From: Ceratodon purpureus
Lineage: Eukaryota; Streptophyta; Bryopsida; Pseudoditrichales; Ditrichaceae
Assembly (NCBI GenBank): GCA_014871385.1
Contig: CM026433.1
Location: forward strand, 10,171,433-10,235,432
Length of the DNA stretch: 64,000 nt
Reading direction: 5' to 3'
Both the position numbers and the translations under genes were made by a program. The notes under the pieces are model-generated. The model saw only the letters and a program-made list of their open reading frames with translations. It was not told where the DNA came from and did no database searches. Every line of letters begins with the position of its first letter. Position 1 is the stretch's first letter. Below, piece by piece: positions 25,451 through 38,400 of the stretch.

Positions 25451-27610
25451 GATGGATGGGCTGGATGATTTCTCTGTTTTCTCTTTCTTTTTGGATGTGG
25501 TTATCGGGAGTTCGTTGGATTGGATGGATGTTTGAGGGACTGGACAGGTCGGTGATGATGATGGTCTCGGACATGGATTCGGTGCTTGTCGTGAGGTGCG
25601 GAAGCCTTCTTTGGGAAGCTACGGCAATACCCGGGTGGTTGATACCCTCGCTGTTGCTCTTGGTTGATACCCTTGGACTTGGTTGCTACGGGAAGGAAAA
25701 GTTGGAAATATTGAAAGGTGTATGGTTAAGGCCCCATGAAGTTAAACCAGCCATTTTGGAAGTATTTTGTGAAATATTAAACATTTTTTTATTGAAAGAA
25801 AATGAAGTTTGAAGATCATTGTAATAAAAGTTATAATTTTTTGATAATATTTGAATGAATTATGAATTTTTAAAGAGTGCTCGATTAAAACCCCATAAAT
25901 ACCATTTGACTAGTCTATTATATAATCTCTTTAGTAATATTGATATTGGAAATGGAGTATACAATAAAAAATTGAGGAAAAATGTTGTATACCATCAAAT
26001 CTACAAGTACATTATAAGTTGAATAATTGAAGAAAAATGTTGTATACTGTGAAATTGACAAGTACATTATAATTTGAATCATGTAAAAAATGATCACCTC
26101 TGGCTTTTTTGAAGCAATAGACTGTCTCTTTAAAAGAAATCAATAATAGTGAGAAATGTAAATTTAAGAGAAATTGTTATGAAAAATGTTGCCTTAAAAT
26201 AAAACATAATTTGAAAATCAGCACATGCAAACTATAATTAGACGTTAAATTTAGAATTCTTCAAAATAGAGATTGTAAAAGTCTACAACAAAAACAATTG
26301 TTTTTAACTTTTTTATAAATTAGAAATTAAAGTCTACATTCTAATAATGATATGAAAAAATTATCAAACATTTGTATGTGCCATATAAAATTTGGTTCGC
26401 TGTACGGTTCCAAACTTTTTTTGATGAAAACTATGTGGTGAAATTATTACAATACCTTAGCAATTTTTATCAAAAATAATTCTTAGAAAAAAATTTGAAA
26501 ATCCTTATTCAAGGTTTTATTTGTACACAATTAACGGAGGCCTTATGCACGTATGTTACTATCTCTTTAATATCTTGCTTCTATTTTTATTTCCTTTTTT
26601 AAATTATCAAAATTGGTGTTTATTGATTACTAGTTGCTATGACGAACAGAGAAAATAATACAACAAATTCTTTTACTTAAGTAAGTTTTGCTTTTTCCTG
26701 TTTTTTTTTTGTCACTTTTGTTGGGGTAGTTCCCAATGTTTGGCATTTTTTATACGAATTGAATAAAATATCAAGTTATCAACTAATTTGCTTATAATAA
26801 AGTTACAATCTAAGATTTTGGACTATATTTTATTAACTGTTCGTATTTTGTTTATTTCATCAATATGCTCTCAAATACAGGTACTTGCTCGGGTACTTGT
26901 GATCTTTTTGTTAGAATCAAAAGGGCTTTTTGTGAAAAGCTACATAAAAAATCGTCATTTTTTTATGGTTCTTTCGATAATTACAGCAGCTTTTTTAACA
27001 CCTCCACATCTATGGTGTCAAATTGTTACTTGTTTACTTATTTATTATATAATAGAGTTGACCAATTTTTATGCATTGATTATACATAAGGACAAATTTA
27101 ACAATAAAAAAATAGATATTTGTAATTTTTTGTTGTTTTTGCACCATGGAATAATATTTTTAGTGGAGTTTTTACTAAAACTGTAAATTAAAAAATGTGT
27201 TTTTTTAAAGGAATATCTTATTGTTTTCAGAATGATAGTCATACGCATATCTTATACGATTCTGCTACAGTGCTATTATACTAGTCAAGAAGGGTATGGA
27301 GATAAAATTGATTTCATTTTTTAGTAAAATTTAATTATACTCTAAATATGACATTATAAGAACTTAAAAATCATATTCTTCAATCAATATAATTAATTCT
27401 AAAGTGAAAGATGGTGATAAGATATTCCTTATTAATGTTTATTTACAACAGGAACACCTTCCTTGTAATATGACAAAGATGAGTGTTGTCGTATCTAGGT
27501 CGTTGAAGGTCAAAAAAACAATGGTAGTGTAAACAAAATTTGTCTACCTCATAAATTAAAGATGGAGGTTCCACTAAAATATTTAACCTTTACCTGCCTG
27601 ACATTGATGA
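25451..27610. other. AT-rich intergenic stretch
   Basis: Very AT-rich. The longer open frames (25438-25812 and 26788-27186) are dominated by hydrophobic and AT-coded residues and show no family motif; I read them as chance. A local tandem duplication is listed separately at 25977-26090. Confidence 0.5.
25977..26090 (+). repeat. two-copy tandem duplication, ~57 bp
   Basis: The block beginning AAAAATGTTGTATAC and containing ACAAGTACATTATAA occurs twice in succession, near 25978 and 26034, with several substitutions between copies. Confidence 0.65.
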
Positions 27611-28245
27611 AAGGTTAATATATAGATTATATAGATGGCTATTCAAAAGGTTATTAAAAAAGTAATTTCAAAAAATATTTAAATATCAATAAACATGTTT
27701 TAGAAACAACAACAAAGCTCAACTTCATTCATTTTTTGTGTAAATTTTATTTTATTTCATTTTTATATGAATACCTTTTGTTTCTTACTTATTAGTTTTA
27801 ATATTTTTGGAATTTTTTTCACAAAGTGGTCTTCAAGCAATTCTCAAATTTACACATTGCAAACCATCATTCAAAAAATTAGTAACTTTGTTTTTAACTT
27901 TACTTTAATTTTGCTGACGAGGTACTCATAGAGGATTTTTATCTAAGAAAATTACAAAGGGAATTGGAAGGCGTAGGCTTCGGGGTGGACGGGCTCATGA
28001 TTGTCATCAATCTAGCCTTGTTTGTAACTTCTTAAATATTCATCTAAATATACATTTATTTATTTATTTCCTAAATGTTAGACTTCACACTTCTCTGGAA
28101 AGTGCCGCAATAGACACTTCATTGTGAAATATTTTAATTTATATTCAAATTAAAAAATATGAAGTTTGTACCAAAGAACATGATAGATTATGATTTTTGC
28201 CGACGGTTGTGCGTATCATTGCGTAGCCTTACTTTATTTATTTTT
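27611..28245 (+). repeat. dispersed repeat, longer copy
   Basis: The first 169 bases (27611-27779) match 31445-31613 at most positions, sharing landmarks such as GGCTATTCAAAA and AAGCTC-ACTTCATTCATTTTT. The end at 28190-28235 (ATTGCGTAGCCTT) matches 31640-31685. A piece in the middle, near 27911 (GAGGTACTCATAGAGGATTTT), resembles 30892-30922. The second copy therefore lacks the middle part at the equivalent place. It is probably an old unclassified element; no coding capacity is seen. Confidence 0.6.
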
Positions 28246-28464
28246 AAAAATCATCTTGGATTCAATTAAGGAAGTTACTAGAGAAAGTATGTTTATATTG
28301 GATTCCAAGGTGATTTTATATGAGTTAAACACCACAAGAAAGAATAAATGAATCTTCAAAAGAAAACCTCACGAATATAGATGCCATGATCTTTAGACGT
28401 TATAAAAGAGTTGTTATGATTTTTCTATAATTTATGGGAAGTGTCTTTTCAAACCCTATAATTA

Positions 28465-28467
<3 letters not shown>

Positions 28468-28525
<58 letters not shown>
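28468..28525. repeat. TA dinucleotide microsatellite
   Basis: About 58 bases of uninterrupted (TA)n. Confidence 0.95.
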
Positions 28526-28527
<2 letters not shown>

Positions 28528-28801
28528 TGTTTACATTTTATTCACCAACCTTTTATCACCAAACTCCTAAAATTTTAATCAAATTAGAATACCAATTAAA
28601 ATGAATTTGAGGCTATTGTAAACTCCAGATTGCTATGAGATTTGAGGACATTGTCACCTATGCTTTAAAGACCTTCAAATTTCACAAGAGAAAAATCTAG
28701 AGTGTCAAATTTGACCTTTAAGGCTTCATGCTAGGTTTTAAAGTTTGAAGCTGGTTGACATCCAAAGTGTTTATATGGCAACACTTTTCATAAATTCAAT
28801 G

Positions 28802-30809
28802 TCAATATTCAGCGACCCTATCTTGTGAGCGGTGAGCAGTGAGCGGTAGCGATGAGCCCAAAATTTCAGTTTTTTTCAAAAAAAAAGTTTGAATTTCTTT
28901 GACAAAAATTAAATCTTTTCACCCAATTCTATCAAAAACCATAACTTTAAAACTCTTTTTTTGAAGACATGATTAAATAAATGACACCTATTACCGTGGA
29001 AGGTTAATAAATTTGACTATTTTTTAAAAATTCCCAAAAAAGAAAAAATAAAAAAAATTGCTATATATATTTCAAAAGAAGAAATGGATAAAAACCACAA
29101 CTAGGTGCAAAAAAAACTCTTACGCAAGGCCTTTTTGGATTCACACAGAGAGTATTCTTTCACATCCACTTTTGAAAATAGAATTCCACAAAGATATAAC
29201 ATTGAAAGGTGGATCCGACAGTCGATTACATGTGGTATTAAAACTACAATTTTTGTTTCTAAATATACCTTTTTATGATTTACTATAGAATATTATATAA
29301 TTGAAGGGGCTTAGTAGATATGATCTTTATTTATAGTAGGTAAGTTCAAATACATACTAAGCATAAATTTAAATTAAATCCGTTAGGACAAAAGATGGGT
29401 CACAAAGTAAAAACTTCTTTAGCAATTGCAATTAGTTCCAAAGAAACTTCCAAAGGAATCTATCAAGTGTAGTACGTTCAGAAAAACGCATAACCTTGTT
29501 GAAACCAAGTCGATGAAAGTATCCACTTTGTAATCCATCTTTTAGAGATATCAAAAAATGTTATAAACATGTTTGCAGTACTTTTATTGCCCTATCTTTC
29601 CAAAGATCTATGATATCATCTTGATGAAATTTAAGAGTGTACATTGCGGTTAATTGATGATAGTAATGGAGTACACCTTCCCCTTTCCACCATCTATAGA
29701 AGTAACATATCTACAACTACAACATGGTATGAATTTAAGATTTATCATACAATAATTTTTTAAACCTCTGAAGAAAGATTTCTCAAAACATGTGACAAGT
29801 ATTATTTCCCAAAACAAATGATCTCGTAATTTTCCATAAAAACTATCAAATAAAACTCACAATTAAACCACTTGATGGAACTCTTGAATCTCAAAGACCC
29901 ATAAAAGGATGTGTCTTTTCAATGAAAAATACATTCAAAGCATACAAAGTGACATAGGAATCCAAAAGAGGTTTAACAATCACATGTTTATTGAATTTTG
30001 AGATAAGTAAAATTAGGCATCCAACTTGAAAGGGATTAAAACACATAAAAGTTCTTGAAAGTTAGAAAAGATAAATGTGGCCTTCACATCTCAAAGTGAT
30101 CCATAATGTATTAGCTTTTTAAAATTACTCAACAAAAAAGGTATCTAAAGTATACTAAAATTCTGACAATGTTGTTTTGAATTCTTCAAATTGGCACTAC
30201 ACATGGAGATTTTCTCCAAATCTTTGATGTAGTACATCGTTGGAAAGCCCTTGACAAGAGCTTTCCAAAAACATAAAACAAGACATATTTCCAAAAAAAA
30301 AAAAATCTCGTCATTTTCCATGCTAGTTGTCAAAAAAAGTGAATGCAAGAGGCACGCTCAATCCATCCCTCGGATCCGAGTGGTGCCCCCAAGCTCTGAC
30401 TTTCATCCGCTTTTTTGCTATATGTGAGCTCGAGCTCAATGTTGGAGGCTTAGATTTCTCCACTTTTCAGTTTGAAGTGAAGGTTGGTGGCACCCCCGGA
30501 CCATCCTTCGGATCCGAGAAGTGCCTTGGTCAAGTATTTTTTTTTTGCTTTTTTGAGTGCCGGGTTACAATTCTCATTCACACTTTGAAATTAAAAAATA
30601 GAATATATGTGAGATTCTGTCATATATTCTCCTCTCGGATTCTGTCAATTATCTTTGGAAAAAACCCTTAACCACCTTCCACGGTCATAGGTCTTATATA
30701 TGCCATGTCATGCAAAATCATCTCAAAATATTGAAATAAATAGTAAAAAAATTAAAAATTTAGTGCTCACCGCTCACCGCTCACAAGATAGCATTCCTCT
30801 GTCAATATT
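28802..30809. mobile_element. non-autonomous hAT-type DNA transposon with 8-bp target duplication
   Basis: TCAATATT occurs at 28802-28809 and 30802-30809 as an 8-bp target duplication. The enclosed 1992-bp body (28810-30801) begins CAGCGACCCTATCTTGTGAG; its other end, read inward, begins CAGAGGAATGCTATCTTGTG. The two ends then share a long inverted block based on GTGAGCGGTGAGC. Eight-bp duplications and CAG-starting ends are hallmarks of the hAT superfamily. The tandem GTGAGCGGT motif just inside the ends may be the subterminal transposase-binding repeat. The interior is AT-rich and contains no recognisable transposase, so it depends on another element. The intact duplication suggests moderate age; the ends differ by several substitutions and a one-base indel. 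Confidence 0.82.
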
Positions 30810-30891
30810 TTGAATTGTGGATGAGAAATTTGAATTGAACAATAATGGAAAACCAAATTAATCTCAAGTGTTTATCAAATTTTATTTATTT

Positions 30892-31700
30892 CGTTGTCGA
30901 GGAACTCAAAGAGGATTTTACTCTAATAAGAAGTGATGTATCACTAGTGCAACTAATTATGTACGTTTTAGAAGCTTTCTTTCAGCATATTAAACTATAG
31001 CACAGGCATACTTCATGTTTGACCCAAATGATCAAAGTTGTTATTCCGAAGGTTAGAGAGGGGAGTTTCTTTTGCAGATCCTTAGTCCTTTTGGTTTGTG
31101 GAGATTGAGAGTGACTGTACTGTACTCAAAGGCCAAAGACATACTATATTGTGCCCAACAAGGCGTCTGATTCCAAAACTTTGGGCCCCATCAGTCTCTC
31201 TCAACTCAACTTTGTCGTTAGCCATGATTATCTGAGGGGTTGAAACACAAATAAAAAGTAGAAATTAGAATTTTTAAGGACCTCACATGTCATGGGAGTG
31301 TCATGGTCACTTTAAAAAATATGAAGAAAAATCATTGTTGTAGTGGTGACCGTTATCGTCATGTTCTTTGGTACTATTGGTCCTCTATGATCGTGAAAAG
31401 AAAAAAATATTGAAGTTGGATTCGGAAACTTGAAAAGTTGTTCGAAAGGTTATATAGATTATATAAATGGCTATTCAAAACATTATTGCAAAATTCATTT
31501 AAAACAATATTTAAAAATCAATTGACATATTTTAAAAACAATAGCAAAGCTCGACTTCATTCATTTTTGTGTATATTTTACTTTATTTTATTTTATTTGT
31601 AAATGAATACCTTACATTTTTTATATCCAAATTAAAAAAATATGATTTTCGTAGACGGTCCTGCATAGCATTGCGTAGCCTTGTTTATTCAATTTACAAT
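30892..31700 (+). repeat. dispersed repeat, second copy (partial, rearranged)
   Basis: The block 31445-31613 matches 27611-27779 over its full 169 bases, and 31640-31690 matches 28190-28240. The segment around 30892-30922 resembles the piece at 27911-27945 that should lie between them. The copy is thus rearranged or deleted relative to the first, and both flank the hAT insertion. Confidence 0.55.
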
Positions 31701-33880
31701 ATGAATATAAAGACAATTTTTTAGACTCTAAAGGGCTACTCCTTTTCCATAATTTTGCCATGATCCAATTATCCAGCCTTAATAATCAATATTGTTAGAC
31801 CTATATTTGATCTATAAACAACAATTTTATCACTATAATGTTTTGGTAAGTTTTTTTGTTTTTTTATTTTCTTCTTTGGAACATTATTCACTCATGTATT
31901 TTTTTCATATTCATTGAGTTATTTTAGAATTTTCTATGAATTTTCTAAGTTCAGATATAAATCTAGTATTCGAAATTTGAACCGATAAAATCTAATTTTT
32001 TTTAAGAAAATTAAATTTTAATATTTGAGATCAAGCCGAGAGTTACAAATTAATAATTAATTAATGATTTGAGTCTTGTAAATATTAATCATACACACTG
32101 GTGCAACATATTGATGCAACATGCATATTTTGCATGATGTAAAAATTTCATCCACAGTTATTCATCCGTCATTCACTTTTTTAAGTGTAATTTTGTTACC
32201 AAATTTTTTATGGAAAGTTAGCTTCATGTATGTATCATCAGATCAAAAAGGAAACAATATCTAAAATATCTATGCCTCATTTTGTATTGATTGTTTCACC
32301 CAAAATTTTGAAGATTTCAGTTCAAAAGTATTCTTGAAAAAATATGCTCATAAAATCAAGCATCCAAAAAATCTCCAAAAATCACTACACCTTGAGTACT
32401 ACTCCGTACATTATAAGCCATCACAACATATTTCATCTCCATATTGTCAATATCTTATTTGTAATCAAATTGCAAAACAAACTTTTATTTTATGTTTTGA
32501 AATTTATATAAATTTATAAGTAATATTAATCAAACATTTAATCATTTAGATTAATTCTAAATTTTAAAATGTATAATTTTTAATGATACATCAAGTTTCA
32601 AATATTCATATTAGTTGCATTTTACAATGCATCTTTGCAAAACTGCCCAAATAGGTGAGGAGGGTTATGCGTTCATTATATTTTGAATTTTTTTGGTGGG
32701 TAAATAATCTTATTAGAATCTTCTATCACAATTACAAATAGTTTTTTCTTGAATATAAATTAAACATTTGTTACAAAGTTTTTGCTCCATAGAGGTTTTG
32801 AATTCAAAAACTCAATCATTATCTCTAAACTTTAAATTTTTGATATTTAAAATTCAGCAAACTCAAGAAAAGATTTAGGCACCCTAAAACATTTGCAACT
32901 ACATCTTTTAAATGTATCCTAATTGCATAATTATTTTGCTATGGACTCTAACATTTTTCTTTGAATCTTCATCAAAATCTTAATTCCTAAATGCTAACAA
33001 TAATTTTAGACTGAAAATTGCCTTCCAGCACCTTCTTGTTTAGCTAGCTATATCTTTATTTTTATTTTTTGATTCCATGACATTCTTTGGAAGATATAAG
33101 TGTAGAATCTAATAGCTAAGTTATTGAAAAATTAATTTCCAAAGTTTTAGTGGAAGAAACAAAACCATTTGGAAGATCAGGATGTTTGAAGTTTAAAAAC
33201 AAGGTTCTCTTTTGATTCCTCAATAATCTGAAATCTTATCTTAAATGGATTTTCAAAAAACAAGCTTTACAATTGTGGAATGAAAATATTTATATTCTAA
33301 TAAAAATTTGACTTTAGATTCAATACAAAAATATTCAAGAGAAAAAATCCTTGATTTTCATCTTCAATAAGTATGTAAATTAGAGTTAGGTGTAGAATAA
33401 AGGAAAAACTAGATTAATAATTACTTCTATACAAAAATGTAGAATGTCAATTTTAACAATGTAAATGATGTAACATGTAATCAAAAACTTCTAAATTTTT
33501 CATTTGGGAAATTGTTAAAAATTGAATTCAACATGAGTTGTTAAATTTATTTTTCATGAAGAATTGAGAATATGACATGCATGCATAACATGACTTGCCC
33601 ACATAACAAGACTTCTCATATCTCTTACCTTGCTTATTGATATGGCTGGCTCAAACCTTCTAATATAAATATGAATCTCAAAAAAGTGATGAAATTTATT
33701 ATATACTTTTAAAAATGATATATAATTTTTTTACAACTGTCCACTTTTAGATTTAAAACCTTCAACCATTCATAACTTTCATATTTCACATCAAAATCTT
33801 ACAAAGTTTAACATCTATATAACAGCCTAAAGAATTTAATGCAAAATCTCAAAATTTAATAATTATTTTTGACACCATCG
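31701..33880. other. AT-rich intergenic stretch
   Basis: Low-complexity, AT-rich DNA with stops in all frames. I see no gene, RNA or bounded element. Confidence 0.55.
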
Positions 33881-34470
33881 GACCTTACTCAAAATAACCT
33901 CCAACCGTATTTCAGATTTACAGGTTAATCCACAATCGACTTCTAATTCTCTAATTGGAAGAAAGAAGCTCCAATTACAATGGTCTTCTACCAGGACAGG
34001 GTACCACTTGTCCTAGATTGAAGCCCAAGATTTTTCAATTTTTAAACCCGGGATACGGGTATATAAGCAGGAATGGGCCTCTGCTCATTTGTAATCCGTA
34101 TCCCGTAAAGGCTCTCCACCTCTCTCGGAGCTCTCTTCCAATCACAAAAATAATTAAGCTTCTTTTTACCTCCAAATACAATAACACCCAAGGTACCTCG
34201 GCTGTGCACGGTCTCGGGCCCCGGACCCCGGACCCCGGTTTAACTGGCCCTAAGCTGACAGAAACACCAGTAGGCCCACCAGAGCAGCTCCACTCCTGAT
34301 TGAATTCCTGATTGAATTGCTGAATTTGCTGATGTGGAACGGAGTCCCATGCATGGCAGGCACCTCAACGACTCAAACCAAAGGGATGGATACTCAAAAC
34401 CAACAACCCACCTAAACCCAACGACATCTACCAAAACCCCACACCAAATCTCCAAACTCTACGCCCTTCA
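33881..34470 (+). promoter_or_regulatory. promoter-like block with TATA box inside a hairpin; possible old LTR fragment
   Basis: TATATAAG lies at 34060-34067. It sits between inverted arms CGGGATACGG (34049-34058) and CCGTATCCCG (34096-34105). A short GC-rich tandem run of CCCCGGA follows at 34217-34236. This arrangement resembles a promoter or the promoter/R part of a plant LTR. I could not find the ends, a primer-binding site or internal genes, so an LTR assignment is only a guess. It lies about 1.4 kb upstream of the dehydrogenase start codon. Confidence 0.3.
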
Positions 34471-34805
34471 AAGATGAAGACGGATTTGGGCACACATAAC
34501 GCTACTGTGTTTCCCCGTCTGCTGATTGCTGGTAAGCTCATTACCGTGGTTCCGCCCATTGTTGCAACGTGCAGGCCAGCATGGCGCCCCGCCGTGCCCA
34601 CCCGCCACCTCGCCCCTGCACTTTATCCACCCTCGCCATGCCCACCCCTCTACAAGACTCGACTCCCCTCCTTGCCGTGCCCGGTAGTCTACTAGTCCCC
34701 ATCGATCGATCTCCATCGCCTCAATTGTGCTCCCTTGCACCAACACAGCTCGAGGTACACTCTCTTGTACTCATTGTTGCAAACTCACCAACTTGATCAG
34801 TTGCT
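34471..34805 (+). promoter_or_regulatory. GC-rich probable promoter/5' leader of the dehydrogenase gene
   Basis: A local C-rich island (34560-34760) stands out from the AT-rich flank and lies upstream of the minisatellite and the dehydrogenase start. It is probably the transcription start region. Open frames on both strands here look like composition artefacts. Confidence 0.35.
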
Positions 34806-34809
34806 CAGC

Positions 34810-35385
34810 TTCATGTGCATTGCAGCTAATCCCATATTTTTTATATTGGTAGTTTCCACATACCCAGGTCATGTTTTTAGTACTGTCAGTTTCTATGTTG
34901 CAAACTCTCCTATCATCGTTGCAAACTTACCAATTCAATCAGTTGCCCATCTTGTGCATTGCAGCTGAGGCCATGTTTGTTGTATTGGTAGTTTTCACAT
35001 GCCCAGTTGAAGCCAAGGTTATGTTTTTTGTATTGTCAGTTTCCATGTTGCCAGTTGAAGCTAAGGTCATGGTTTTTTTAGTGGTAGAGTAGTTTTTAGA
35101 TTGGCGATTGGAAGTAAGGTTATGTTTGTTGTATGTTAGTTTTTATGTTGCCGATTGAAGCTAAGGTCATCTTTTTTTTTGTGCCAGTTTTCGTATTGCC
35201 AGTTTTCGTATTGCCCATTGAAGCTAATTGTTGGTTTTCACATTGGCAATTGGGCTAAGGTCATGTTTTTCCATGTTGCTAAGTTGGAGCTGGTCGTCAG
35301 TTTTCATATTGGCAATTGGAGCTAAGGTCGTATTTTTTATGTTGGTAGTTTTGATATTGGCAATTGAAGGTAAGGTACTGATTGA
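34810..35385 (+). repeat. minisatellite in the 5' leader/intron of the dehydrogenase gene
   Basis: Degenerate units of about 50-60 bp recur roughly eight times. They are built around TTGCCAGTTGAAGCTAAGGT followed by CATGTTTTTTGTATTGGTAG. Early units carry an extra GTGCATTGCAGCT piece at 34817 and 34954. The array ends about 110 bases before the start codon at 35496. It is probably within a leader intron or untranslated exon. Confidence 0.75.
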
Positions 35386-35495
35386 TATGTTGTGGTATTA
35401 ATTGAATTGATTTTGAAGTTGTGTGGTGATGTTATCAGGACTGGTGAAGGGGATATTCGTTATATTTGAAAGGATATTGAGTGGTTGGTGAGGCA

Positions 35496-38400
35496 ATGGC
35501 GACGAGTGATAAGCAGGATGGGGTGATTCAGCCGAAGGATGTGCCGGCAGACTTCACCATGTTGAAGAATCCAACGCAGTTGCAGACGCCTACTGTGAAG
35601 GTCATTGCCGATGAGGAGGGGGAGCGCACCATGCGTGCTGTGGAGTTTCACGCCAAGGTACAGATGTATACATCTCTGCGTTTTAGTTACCCTGTTGAAG
35701 ATTTTTTGCCTTCACTTTCCTTCCTGTAATGAAACTGTGTGCTTGGTGATAATGATCTTCGGTTTGCAATCAATTGTTATGAAGTTGTAGAGAACTGAGA
35801 ATTTAACCAAAATATTGAATTTCCTGTTTGCAGAAAGATATGAGGGTGTTCAACCGGCCTATGGTCAAGCTTACAGATCCGGTAGGTGATCTCACCGATT
35901 TTGGATTGCTTTGCAGATTTAGGGCTTATTTTGGATCAATTTTAGGTCATTGATGCATTTGGAGGTATGATTCTAATGCAAGTGCGGAGAACAAGCTCTC
36001 TGCTCTCTCTCTGGAGATCCTCTCTGCAGCTTTATAATTCTTGACTATCACTATCCGTATGATTTTTAATGTCTTACATACCTTCTTTGCAGGGTGATGT
36101 GGTGCTCAAAGTGACCACCACCTGTATTTGTGGCTCGGACCTTCACATGTACGACGGGTACATGCCCGGTATGAAGAGTGGCGATGTTGTAGGCCATGAG
36201 TTTATGGGCATTATCGAGGATATCGGTCCAGATGTGAAGAAATTTAAGAAGGGTAATTATCTGAATTTGCAAACTCTGACGCAAATTCTCTTGATTGAAG
36301 GTTTAGGGATTGCCCATTGCAGTGCCAGTAAATTCACGGTGCCAACAATCACGATCCTTTCATATTCATTTGAAAGTTTTGCCGGGAGGTGTGTGCAGGT
36401 GACCGCGTGGTTGCTGCTGCTTTGATTGCCTGCTTCAATTGCTGGGCATGCAAGGAGGAGAGTTATTCTCTTTGCGAGTCTACTAATCCGAGCAAGGAGA
36501 TGGGGGTGATGTACGGTGACAGGTATGTACACAAATTTTCTGCCCCTGAAAAGCCTGTTCTCCTTATCGGTTTTTGCAAAGAATATTCATTTGCTCACAG
36601 TTTCTGGTACAAGCGATATAGACTGGTTCCAAAAAAATTGACCTACCTTTGACCAACATTGTGCATTCCATCTATGACTCTTCACAGGACTGCAGGACTT
36701 TACGGATACTCTCACCTTACCGGTGGGTATCAAGGTGGCCAAGCAGAATATGTTCGGGTTCCATTGGGTAAGTGGTCTCGCAGTTGAATTTTGAAGTTTT
36801 CACAATGATATTGTAGTGTTTAATACGTTTTGGTGGCAAGTCCTTAGAGTTGAAGGATTCTTCATAAATATCAAACAATGCATCACCTTGCAAATGATTC
36901 ATGACAAAACTTTGACTTGCCTGGGACAGCGGACAACAACGTGATCAAGGTTCCAGAGGGTCTGAGCGATGAGAAAGTAATTTTTCTCTCCGACATTCTA
37001 CCGACTGGGTGGCATGCCAATGAACTGGCACGCGTGGGCGAGGGAGACAATGTGGCCATTTGGGGTGCTGGACCAAGTAAGTCCAAGTTCTACAGACCTT
37101 CTTGTCCAAGACTTTTCTTGAAATTCGTTTCCTGCCTTCAGACTCCGTCTTCAGAATCAGAATAAGGACTATGTAACGAATCTTCAGAAGAATATCAACT
37201 TAAAAGATGCCTTAAGAAGTCTTGAGTAATTCGACTGCTGATCCTTTCCACTTTCTCTATTCACTACAACTCTTGAAATACTGAATTTTAGGCGAATCGA
37301 GACAATATTGTTCAAACTAAAAGGTTGTTTAATGAATCCATTCCGATTTTTTAAGGTCGAAATTGACCACTCAGATTGGAGTTATAGTTTTTCTCTGCAG
37401 TCTTTGAAGGATGCCTTGATATTTTTTAATATATACTGCAATCGTTCATTTGAGGATACAATTTGAAACAAGTAAATATGTATTATACTTCTATGTCGGA
37501 AGCTCATCTGCGGTGTTGCGTGTGGATCATTGCTATTCAGTCGGAATGATGGCTGCGAACTGTGCACTTGTTCGTGGAGCAAATCGTGTAGTACTTATTG
37601 ATACCCTTCAGTACCGACTTGACTTTATTAAGGAGAAGCTTCCGAAAGTAGAGACTATCAATCGTAAGGATAAGAAAGTGTATACGGAGTTGCGGAACCT
37701 CTTCCCTCATGGTCCAGATGTGGCCATTGAAGCAGCTGGATTCCATTATGTGCAGGTAACATATGATCTTTAAGTTTTCGTTTTCGGTTGGGTCTGGTTA
37801 TTTCTTTACAACTTGGTTACTTTTCTCCTTTCCTAGAGGATTTTATAAGCTAAGTTCACTGAATTATCAACTGTGTACAGAATCCAGTCCATAAAGTGGA
37901 AGTTGCTTTGGGAATGGAGACCGACACTTCAGAGATAATTAACGAGCTCATCTATTCAGTACGCAAGGGTGGTCGCATTGGTATTGTGGGTGACTACATA
38001 GGTTATTCGAAGTAAGTTCAAGGACTTTTGGGCTTCACTATTATTTTCAGTGAAGTGATTGTCCAGATATGTGTTTTGTTTTTTCCCTGAGCTTTTTCAT
38101 GTAGTGCTGTGCGTTTTTAAATCTCCTAGCTTGAATAATAACACAATTGGTTATCTTGCAGTCACTTCAACCTCGGAGCTTTCATGGAGAAGGGTCTCAC
38201 CATGGCTGGTGGCCAACTATATGCACAGAAGTACTGGTAAGAATCTTGACATTGCAATGCGAATTCATCATAGTATGTTTAAATTGTTCACAAGCAATTG
38301 ACACACACATTTGGTCATGAAGTTTGAGTTTCATGCATATGTGAAACCCATTTTTCTTATGGATTCGGATAGGCAGATTTGGTAGTCGTACAAATTCAAT

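Noticed and set aside
26788-27186. 132-codon hydrophobic open frame that looks membrane-like
   Set aside because: The composition follows from T-rich DNA (Leu, Ile, Phe, Tyr codons); there is no family pattern and no supporting context.
33881-34300. Possible solo LTR
   Set aside because: TATA box and hairpin are suggestive, but no terminal dinucleotides, target duplication or primer-binding site could be fixed, so it is listed only as a promoter-like block.
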